A DNA stretch of 19,799 nucleotides from RGIG8306 sp964566025 (GTDB lineage: Bacteria > Bacillota > Clostridia > Lachnospirales > Lachnospiraceae), in the NCBI GenBank assembly GCA_964566025.1, contig CAZMHF010000032.1, positions 1 to 19,799 on the forward strand. Direction: 5' to 3'. The notes under the pieces were generated by a model. It was not told the DNA's origin and searched no databases. It worked only from the letters and a program-made list of their open reading frames with translations. Positions 7,136-13,328 of this stretch are shown piece after piece. The translations under genes and the position numbers were made by a program. Position 1 is the stretch's first letter; the number at the start of each line of letters is the position of its first letter.

Positions 7136-8326
7136 TCACATAAACGTCATCATCGATGGTATCAAAATAATCATTAATACGATCGCTAGTAATAGCATCA
7201 TCGGAAAAAGCAATTTTGATGTTGCTTTTTCACTTTCTCGTTTGATAAGCTGTTTTTTCAGCTCAAACGCATGTAGTAGTTCACTTTCAAGCAATTGGGA
7301 CAGACCTTTTACCCCTTTTCGCAAATTTTGTTCGAGCAAGTTTCCTAGCTTTCGATACTCATGCAAATTGGATTCCTGCCCTATTTCAAGATATGTTTTT
7401 TGCTCCTCTACTCCACTCTTTTGTTTATAATATGCTTTTTTAATTTCTTCAAAGCCTGGGCGGATGACGGAATTGTTTTTTTCGTAATCTTGTGTAATTC
7501 TTTCAAATGCCTGTGCCAATGTCATTCCAGCCGTTGTTAAAATACTAAGTAGCGATATGACACTTGGATAATCATTAAGCAATTCTTGCGTTAGCTTTTC
7601 CCTACGTTTCTTTTTTTCCTCCGCCTTTATTCCAAAAAGACATCCCCATATAGTAAGCCAAAAAAGTATTAAAAATCCCAACTTACTTTCCTTTTTTTCT
7701 TCATACGTGACGTTTTGCCCATTGACCACGTTCGGCAATCGAAAAATTCCTTCTGTTGAAGATTCCTTTTCTATTCGTCTAATTTCCTCTAGTAAATCCA
7801 CTTCTTCTATTGCAGCTTCCACACTTATATAACCTACAAAATCAAATTGCTTAATCTCATCATATATACTTACATAAGCACTCAGCGCAAATTCTTGTGA
7901 TTTTCGCACATTGTCTTTTAGAATATGCCCTTCCACATCAAACAGATTATATGGGCTTACCTCCCACTTTATTCGGTAGCCATTCGCACTTTTATTCACA
8001 AAATTCAAATCCTTTGTAATGAAATCAAAACTCATATTTTCACCTAAGACTTTTGTCTTTATTTCTTCATATAAGGATTTTTGCGTTGCCTCCATCTCTA
8101 TCTCATTTGGTACTTGCTCATGTATTTCTAAATCAATCCTTCTTTTTTCTCCATCTTCTGTCCGAACATATAGCGGCACCTTTTTAGAACCTTCTTCAAA
8201 GGATGGTCGAATAATCTCGTAATTTTCATTCATGTTCCCCGTCGTTTCTCTTAAAATAAATGCAAAGGAGACAACCATAAGAATACTCAATGCTATATAT
8301 TTTTTATTGATACACCATTTTTTCAT
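7136..8326 (-). CDS. tadC: Tad pilus platform protein TadC with N-terminal ectodomain
   Basis: A 396-residue inner-membrane protein. Residues about 8-26 form a first helix. About 30-210 are charged and soluble, probably outside the cell. A helix at about 218-236 follows, then a cytoplasmic region with the T2SSF (GspF/TadC) character (LTQELLNDYPSVISLLSILT, LTTAGMTLAQAFERI) and a C-terminal helix near 372-394. TadC and TadB form the membrane platform on which TadA works. The N-terminal part is larger than in typical proteobacterial TadC. The ATG at 8326 has AAGG upstream and lies 3 bases after the tadB stop codon. The assignment as TadC, not TadB, rests on gene order and the single T2SSF domain. 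Confidence 0.82.
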   Translation of the reverse strand: MKKWCINKKYIALSILMVVSFAFILRETTGNMNENYEIIRPSFEEGSKKVPLYVRTEDGEKRRIDLEIHEQVPNEIEMEATQKSLYEEIKTKVLGENMSFDFITKDLNFVNKSANGYRIKWEVSPYNLFDVEGHILKDNVRKSQEFALSAYVSIYDEIKQFDFVGYISVEAAIEEVDLLEEIRRIEKESSTEGIFRLPNVVNGQNVTYEEKKESKLGFLILFWLTIWGCLFGIKAEEKKKRREKLTQELLNDYPSVISLLSILTTAGMTLAQAFERITQDYEKNNSVIRPGFEEIKKAYYKQKSGVEEQKTYLEIGQESNLHEYRKLGNLLEQNLRKGVKGLSQLLESELLHAFELKKQLIKRESEKATSKLLFPMMLLLAIVLMIILIPSMMTFM

Positions 8327-8329
8327 ATA

Positions 8330-9091
8330 CTATACCTTAATTGATACGATTTTCATTCCCCAATAATACGCGACGATATTCAATATCAAAGCAATGCTCA
8401 TAACGACTCTTCCCACTACTGTGCTATACAAAGCATTCATAATATCAATTGATGATATACGCATGTAGAGGATAATGGCAATTGGCATCAACACCATAAT
8501 TTGATATTCGTATTTTTTCCCTGAAATAAGTGTCATGCTCTCTTCAAGCGCCATTTGCTTTTCTTGAAACTGCCACGATTGTTGTTTGAATAGCCGCACC
8601 AAATCGCCACCGCTTATTTTTGCATGCGCTATCATATGTGTAAATGTCAGCATTTCTTTTTCTGATAGTTGGAGCGAAAATTCGCGAAATAATTGATCAA
8701 AATTCTCACCAAGTGATAGGCGGTTTGCGAACATCATTAACGTCCTGCTCATTGCTTTTTTATCTCCCCACAACGCAGAAAGCTCCTTCCCTGCTGTAAT
8801 AAACGCATTTTCCAGAGAATACCCTGCCGATAAATTATTACTCATTGCAATGAGTAGCTCCTTTAATTGCTCTTTTTGCAATCGCTGTTCTTTTTCTTTT
8901 ACTTTTGAAACAGCATGGCGATAAAAAAGAATTCCGAGCGGAGCTAATATACCCACTGCTTCCATCGCATCAAAAAAGCAATATGCAATCATTAAAAGCA
9001 ATCCTATCGTTATGACAACACAAACCACTTTCTGTTTAAGCGATAGTTTGATGTTTGAACAAGACATTGTATTGGTATTTTTCGTTTTCAT
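8330..9091 (-). CDS. tadB: Tad pilus platform protein TadB
   Basis: A 253-residue membrane protein of the T2SSF family. Helices lie near 24-55, 197-213 and 228-247. The central cytoplasmic part has the usual platform features: LLIAMSNNLSAGYSLENAF (about 84-102), GENFDQLFREFS and HMIAHAKISGGDLVRLFK. It should pair with TadC and couple to the TadA ATPase to extrude Flp subunits. The ATG at 9091 has GAGG about 9 bases upstream. It overlaps the end of tadA by 56 bases, so the two are likely translationally coupled. An internal ATG at 9067 is possible, but no ribosome binding site is seen there. Confidence 0.87.
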   Translation of the reverse strand: MKTKNTNTMSCSNIKLSLKQKVVCVVITIGLLLMIAYCFFDAMEAVGILAPLGILFYRHAVSKVKEKEQRLQKEQLKELLIAMSNNLSAGYSLENAFITAGKELSALWGDKKAMSRTLMMFANRLSLGENFDQLFREFSLQLSEKEMLTFTHMIAHAKISGGDLVRLFKQQSWQFQEKQMALEESMTLISGKKYEYQIMVLMPIAIILYMRISSIDIMNALYSTVVGRVVMSIALILNIVAYYWGMKIVSIKV

Positions 9092-10181
9092 ATCCTTCTA
9101 CCTCTATTACCTCCTCCACAATGCGTGTTCCCTTCTCTGTTCTTGTAACATGAATAATAATATCGATTGCTGAGGCAATTTGTGCACGAATGGCCGCCAA
9201 TGGCATCTCCATTCCCATCAGAAACATCGTTTCTAAGCGACTAAGCATATCGACTGCTCGATTTGCATGACCTGTTGAAAATGAACCAACATGCCCCGTA
9301 TTAAGTGCTTGCAATAAATCAATTACCTCACTTCCTCTAACTTCTCCGATAATAAGTCGATCTGGTCGCATCCGCAAAGCTGACTTAATTAAATCACGTA
9401 TCGTAATCGCACCCTCTCCCTCTGTGTTTTCATTTCTCGCTTCCAGTTGCACAAGATTCGGTGTGTTGTAAAGTCGCAATTCTGCCAAGTCTTCAATTGT
9501 AATCACTCGTTGACTAGACGGTATATACTCTGACAAGGCATTTAGAAGTGTGGTTTTCCCTGCTCCCGTACCACCACTAATAAAAATAGTTTTCCGTTTG
9601 TGAATAAATTGTACAAATCGATCGGCTAGTTCCTTTGAAAGACTACCTTTTTCGATCATATCCTCTAGTGATATATGTGTTTTTGAGAATTTCCGAATCG
9701 TAACGATTGGTCCCGTTATCGCCGCAGGAGGCAAGACGATATTGACACGCGAACCATCTGTTAGTCTTGCATCCACAATTGGATTTCTCTCGTTTACTTG
9801 CCGATTAACACCCGCCACGATACGCCAAATAACATCATACAACTTTTCTTTTGATTCAAAACCGAACGGCATTTTTTCAATTCTTCCGTTTCTTTCAACA
9901 AAAATTTGATGAAAATCATTGATCATAATCTCTGTAATGGTTACATCTCGCAATAATTCTCCTAGAATGTCATAACCCCGAATGCAATCAAATAGCTGTT
10001 TTTCATAACGAAGTGATTCCGCAATAGACAACGCTTCTTCTTTTGCATACGATCGAACTAATTTCTTAATTCCTTTTTTCACTTCCTCGTCGCATAGCTC
10101 TTGCGTTAAATTGACTTGTTCGATAAATTCGCTTTTCATTTTTTTTAATATCTCAAAATTATACCATTGTACTTCGCACAT
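9036..10181 (-). CDS. tadA: Tad pilus assembly ATPase TadA/CpaF
   Basis: A 381-residue cytosolic secretion ATPase of the GspE/VirB11 (T2SSE) family that powers pilus assembly. An N-terminal domain includes VRSYAKEEALSIAESL and ITEIMINDFHQIFVERNGRI. The ATPase core has Walker A GGTGAGKT at 203-210, the Asp box ITIEDLAEL near 227-235, Walker B-like RLIIGEVRG at 275-283 and the His box STGHAN at 302-307, all intact. The length is typical for CpaF. The ATG at 10181 overlaps the end of the CpaE-like gene by 23 bases and has AGGAG only 3 bases upstream, which is short. A second ATG at 10139 is possible but lacks a clear site. It forms the motor with TadB and TadC. Confidence 0.95.
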   Translation of the reverse strand: MCEVQWYNFEILKKMKSEFIEQVNLTQELCDEEVKKGIKKLVRSYAKEEALSIAESLRYEKQLFDCIRGYDILGELLRDVTITEIMINDFHQIFVERNGRIEKMPFGFESKEKLYDVIWRIVAGVNRQVNERNPIVDARLTDGSRVNIVLPPAAITGPIVTIRKFSKTHISLEDMIEKGSLSKELADRFVQFIHKRKTIFISGGTGAGKTTLLNALSEYIPSSQRVITIEDLAELRLYNTPNLVQLEARNENTEGEGAITIRDLIKSALRMRPDRLIIGEVRGSEVIDLLQALNTGHVGSFSTGHANRAVDMLSRLETMFLMGMEMPLAAIRAQIASAIDIIIHVTRTEKGTRIVEEVIEVEGYENEKYQYNVLFKHQTIA

Positions 10182-11181
10182 AGTCTCCTAACTCACCCCA
10201 CAAAATTGTATCTGCATAATTGTGAAATGTCTGAACGTCTTTAAAGCTAGACTGGGCTGAAAAAATCGCGTCCATTGGCACCGTTTTTAACCGCGCTAAA
10301 ATTTTATTTTCTTTTTTTGCTATCAAATAATTTTGATAAGATATTAGCTTTTCTTGTGAAATCATATCTTTTAAACTTGGCATATAAATTGTATCTGCTT
10401 TATTTAATAACACTTCCAATGCGCCAATTTCATTTCCAACATCAATAATGACGTGCTGATAAGCCTTTTCCTCACATAGATCGTCAATCATTTGACATAA
10501 CTTTTGTGTATTCATTTGCTTAATATCCTCTGGCACATAAGTGTTTGCCAAATAATCAATATTGCCGTTCTTACACACTTCCTGCACAAATGCTTGTTCG
10601 CCATCTCCATGTTCATAAAAATAATACGCATCGGATAGACTTCCTCTCCCCTTTGGACTTTCACGTGCCTTTCCACGCAATAGTTGATGCAGGATACCTA
10701 CTGAATCTAAGCTCACGAGAAGTACCGATTCCTTTTTCGCTAAAACTTTTGCCATCAATAGCGCCAATGTCGTTTTGCAACATCGATTTATAGGCGAATA
10801 GATCATCCTATATGTTGCCGTTGTTTTTAGAAACTGCGTTATCTGCACCGTTTTTGCTTGCGAATGATAGCTTCCCACTATCTCTAGTATTCTTTCCATC
10901 GATTGATAGCGACACACTACACAACGATCCTTTGTCACCTCTTCTTCAACTAGGCAGATTACTTTTTCGCATAAGGAGCTAAATTCTCTTAGGAAATCAT
11001 CCATGAAATTTTGCTCTACAATAATAAGTGCAATCTCCGCGTCAAACCCTTGAATTTTTGCTTCCTCATAGTCTGTATAGAAAATCACTTCAAATGGCAA
11101 GTAATTTCGTGAGTTCACATATTCGCTAAACTTTTTTGCGTATTCTTGGCACGAATCAACCAGCACGATTAGATCTTTCAT
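10159..11181 (-). CDS. CpaE/TadZ-like ATPase of the pilus locus, with altered Walker A
   Basis: A 340-residue cytosolic protein. The N-terminal 110 residues look like a receiver-type or pseudo-receiver fold (DLIVLVDSC, then ALIIVEQNF), as in CpaE/TadZ. The rest resembles the MinD/ParA family. The nucleotide loop is SPINRCCKTT (129-138): the Lys-Thr-Thr remains but the usual Gly before the Lys is Cys. The line VLLVSLDSVG follows as the second strand, and HVIIDVGNEIGALEV as a Walker B-like strand. TadZ proteins place the pilus machine at one site in the cell. The ATG at 11181 overlaps the prepilin peptidase stop (ATGA type). Nucleotide hydrolysis cannot be taken for granted with this loop. Confidence 0.82.
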   Translation of the reverse strand: MKDLIVLVDSCQEYAKKFSEYVNSRNYLPFEVIFYTDYEEAKIQGFDAEIALIIVEQNFMDDFLREFSSLCEKVICLVEEEVTKDRCVVCRYQSMERILEIVGSYHSQAKTVQITQFLKTTATYRMIYSPINRCCKTTLALLMAKVLAKKESVLLVSLDSVGILHQLLRGKARESPKGRGSLSDAYYFYEHGDGEQAFVQEVCKNGNIDYLANTYVPEDIKQMNTQKLCQMIDDLCEEKAYQHVIIDVGNEIGALEVLLNKADTIYMPSLKDMISQEKLISYQNYLIAKKENKILARLKTVPMDAIFSAQSSFKDVQTFHNYADTILWGELGDYVRSTMV

Positions 11182-11615
11182 AAGAAACCTCCTTTAAGAA
11201 ATATATAGGCGAGAAAAATGGGAATGGTGAAATGAATTTTCATAGCCACAAGATGCTGTTTTTTTCTTTTAATAAGATAAGAAATCATCCCCATAAAAGC
11301 TCCAATAACAAGAGCTAGAATAAGTAATACACCATATTTTTTAAGTGTTATCGAATAGGCACATAGCGCCAACAATTTGGCATCTCCACCACCAATCGCG
11401 CGAGTACAATATAGGAGGAAGGCAATGAGTAACGCTAGAGAGGTGACTCCAACAAAGGCTATCCCAGCCTCTATTATTTGAACCATTTGCTTTACTGGAC
11501 AAAAAAGAATAACTTCGATAAATAGAATAACAAATGAAATCAACAGAAATGAGTTAAATACTTTTTGGTACTTTAGATCACTTAGGCACGCAATGAACAA
11601 AATCGGATATATCAC
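11178..11615 (-). CDS. Prepilin peptidase (A24 family), first gene of the Tad operon
   Basis: A 145-residue membrane aspartic protease of the TadV/CpaA type. Asp13 in CLSDLKYQKV and Asp78 in AIGGGDAKLLAL (GGGD at 75-78) are the two catalytic-type aspartates. Several hydrophobic helices fill the rest. It should cleave the Flp and TadE-like leaders. The start is GTG at 11615, with AAGGAG 5 bases upstream; no in-frame ATG is nearby. It is the first gene after the operon promoter and overlaps the CpaE-like gene by 4 bases. Another A24 enzyme occurs later in the same operon (4045-4467). Confidence 0.87.
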   Translation of the reverse strand: MIYPILFIACLSDLKYQKVFNSFLLISFVILFIEVILFCPVKQMVQIIEAGIAFVGVTSLALLIAFLLYCTRAIGGGDAKLLALCAYSITLKKYGVLLILALVIGAFMGMISYLIKRKKQHLVAMKIHFTIPIFLAYIFLKGGFL

Positions 11616-11645
11616 ATCTGCTCCTTCGCATCTTGTGTATCACCC

Positions 11646-11673
11646 ATTTTAATAAATTCGATTCCAAAGTCAA
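11646..11673 (-). promoter_or_regulatory. Sigma-A type promoter of the Tad pilus operon
   Basis: On the minus strand TTGACT (11673-11668) and TAAAAT (11651-11646) are separated by 16 bases. The leader to the GTG at 11615 is short, about 25 bases. No other good promoter is seen before the long run of overlapping pilus genes. Confidence 0.7.
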
Positions 11674-11776
11674 TTATGAAAAAGTGCTAAATATATGCGA
11701 AACGCTCCTTTTTCTTTCTTGGTACTTTCCAACAATGTCGCCTTTTTGAGCGCAGGTTTTTGTAAAAATAATTTTG

Positions 11777-11803
11777 ACCATTCTTAGAATGGTTTTTACC
11801 ATT
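11777..11803. promoter_or_regulatory. Triple AATGGT/ACCATT motif upstream of the pilus promoter
   Basis: Three alternating half-sites lie at 11777-11782 (ACCATT), 11788-11793 (AATGGT) and 11798-11803 (ACCATT). The first two form a 7-bp hairpin (ACCATTC/GAATGGT). The last two form a 6-bp hairpin around four T. The site is about 100 bases before the Tad promoter and after the terminator of the upstream gene. It could be a protein-binding site. No regulator is known from the window. Confidence 0.35.
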
Positions 11804-11812
11804 TGTGCGCAC

Positions 11813-11837
11813 AAAAAAACAGATGCATTTGCATCTG
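11813..11837 (-). terminator. Rho-independent terminator of the CofE-like gene
   Basis: On the minus strand CAGATGCA and TGCATCTG form a perfect 8-bp stem with a two-base loop, followed by TTTTTTT. It is 22 bases after the stop codon of the CofE-like gene. Confidence 0.88.
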
Positions 11838-11858
11838 CTTTTCGTTTATTTTTACTTC

Positions 11859-13037
11859 TTAATCTGCATATGTGTCAAAGTAACCTTGGATAAGGATAAT
11901 TGGTGTTCCCTTATCGCCACTTCCACTTGTTAAATCACATAGACTGCCGAGTAAGTCTGTTAGTCTTCTTGGTGTTGTTCCTTGAGAAGACATATCATTG
12001 ACAAGATTATCTCTTTTTTGTTTAATCATTTCTTGAATCGCTTCCTTTGCTGACTCTCCACTCTTCTCGCCAATTTCATTGTCCGCAAGATATTTGAGTT
12101 TTAGCTCATTTGGCGTACCTTCAAGGCCTGATGTAAAGCCTGGAGAAACAACTGGATCCGCCAGTTCCCAAATACCGCCAACTGGATCCTTGAACGCACC
12201 ATCGCCATAAACCATCACTTCAATGTTCTTGCCGCTAATGGCTTTCATGCGATTTTGAACATCTTCAACAAATGCTTGTGCATCTCTAGGGAATAGCTTG
12301 ACCGAATTGTCTGTTGCAAGATTGGATCCTAGCAAACCATAACGAGGATGAAAACCACTTCCGTCTACTGATTCATTTAGAATATCGGCTAAAGATAGTA
12401 CTTTTTTGGCACCTGCTTCTAACAAAATGCGCTTAGAACGCTCTCTTGTATGAATATCGGCAACGATAAAATTGTCGACATATTTTAGCATCTCTCTTGG
12501 ATCATTTCCCAAAATGATTTTTGCCTTGCCACCTGTTAGTTCTTTGTAATACTCAATATAATTAACACCTGTAAATGGATGCTCGATTTTCCCAAAAAGC
12601 GCTTCAAACTCTTCTTGTGTGAAAACGTCTGTATATGGATTGACTTTTTTAGCGTCTAGCATCTCCCAACTAATAAGAGGGTTTCCTACTTCATCGGATG
12701 GATAGCTTAGCATAATGTATAATTCATCAACACCCATTGAAATTCCACGAAGTAATTGAGAAAAGCGATTTCGACTAAGAATCGGTAATGTCAATGCAAT
12801 TTTTCCTTCTGGAAACTTGCTTCTAACATCCTTTGCAATTTGCTCGAGTGTCGCATAATTTCCTTGTGCACGCGCCAAAATAGACTCTGTTACACCGACA
12901 ACATCTCGATCTCTTAATTCAAAGCCGTCTTCCTTTGCAGCGTTGCACACAGTCACTGCTACGATTTCCGCTAAATTGTCACCTTGTTTAATAATTGGTG
13001 CTCTAACGCCTCTTGATATGGTTCCAATTGCTCTCAT
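11859..13037 (-). CDS. F420-0:gamma-glutamyl ligase (CofE-like) family protein
   Basis: A 392-residue soluble protein. The N-terminal half matches the CofE/F420 ligase domain: RGVRAPIIKQGDNLAEIV near the start, DRDVVGVTESILARAQGNY (about 43-61), and a later metal-site style segment VMVYGDGAFKDPVGGIWELA (about 274-293). True CofE enzymes add glutamates to coenzyme F420, and are about 250 residues. Firmicute members like this one are longer and occur in organisms not known to make F420, so the substrate is probably different; that is an inference. The ATG at 13037 has GAGG 6 bases upstream. It has its own promoter and terminator, so it is a single-gene unit. No F420 biosynthesis gene is visible nearby. 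Confidence 0.75.
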   Translation of the reverse strand: MRAIGTISRGVRAPIIKQGDNLAEIVAVTVCNAAKEDGFELRDRDVVGVTESILARAQGNYATLEQIAKDVRSKFPEGKIALTLPILSRNRFSQLLRGISMGVDELYIMLSYPSDEVGNPLISWEMLDAKKVNPYTDVFTQEEFEALFGKIEHPFTGVNYIEYYKELTGGKAKIILGNDPREMLKYVDNFIVADIHTRERSKRILLEAGAKKVLSLADILNESVDGSGFHPRYGLLGSNLATDNSVKLFPRDAQAFVEDVQNRMKAISGKNIEVMVYGDGAFKDPVGGIWELADPVVSPGFTSGLEGTPNELKLKYLADNEIGEKSGESAKEAIQEMIKQKRDNLVNDMSSQGTTPRRLTDLLGSLCDLTSGSGDKGTPIILIQGYFDTYAD

Positions 13038-13076
13038 AAACTACCTCAACTTTCAGGTTTATTTAACAACTAAACT

Positions 13077-13105
13077 ATTGTAGCACACGCAAACTTCTTA
13101 TGCAA
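13077..13105 (-). promoter_or_regulatory. Promoter of the CofE-like gene
   Basis: On the minus strand TTGCAT (13105-13100) and TACAAT (13082-13077) are separated by 17 bases. It lies in the 87-bp gap after the copA stop codon, where I see no strong terminator, so read-through from copA is possible. Confidence 0.65.
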
Positions 13106-13124
13106 TAAAATTGCCTAAAAAAGT

Positions 13125-13328
13125 CTATTCAATTACTTCATAGCCAGCGTCTGTAATTGCTTTTTTCAACACGCTATCTGCAACCTCTTTACTTAGTGTA
13201 ATGTCAACATTTTTTGTGTCCAAATCAATTACGACTTTTGAAACGCCTTCAAGTGCTTCTAACGCCTTTGTTACACTTCCTACACAATGCATACATGACA
13301 TACCATCTACTTTTAATGTTTTATTCAT
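13125..13328 (-). CDS. Possible internally initiated CopZ-like copper chaperone (in frame with copA)
   Basis: Inside copA and in the same frame, an ATG at 13328 is preceded by AAGGAG with 6 bases of spacing (ACGATA). Translation from it would give a 67-residue protein, MNKTLKVDGMSCMHCVGSV and on, with the complete HMA fold and the Cys12-x2-Cys15 copper site. This is the size and start pattern of free CopZ chaperones. Upstream of it, about 25 charged residues link the pump to the domain. Either copA and copZ fused by loss of a stop codon, or the gene makes two products. It shares its stop with copA. Seen directly: frame, ribosome binding site and motif. That it is translated separately is an inference. 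Confidence 0.5.
   Translation of the reverse strand: MNKTLKVDGMSCMHCVGSVTKALEALEGVSKVVIDLDTKNVDITLSKEVADSVLKKAITDAGYEVIE

Noticed and set aside
13106..13124. A terminator directly after copA
   Set aside because: Only a weak 5-bp stem (GCAAT/ATTGC) in AT-rich DNA is visible, with no good T-tract in the right place.
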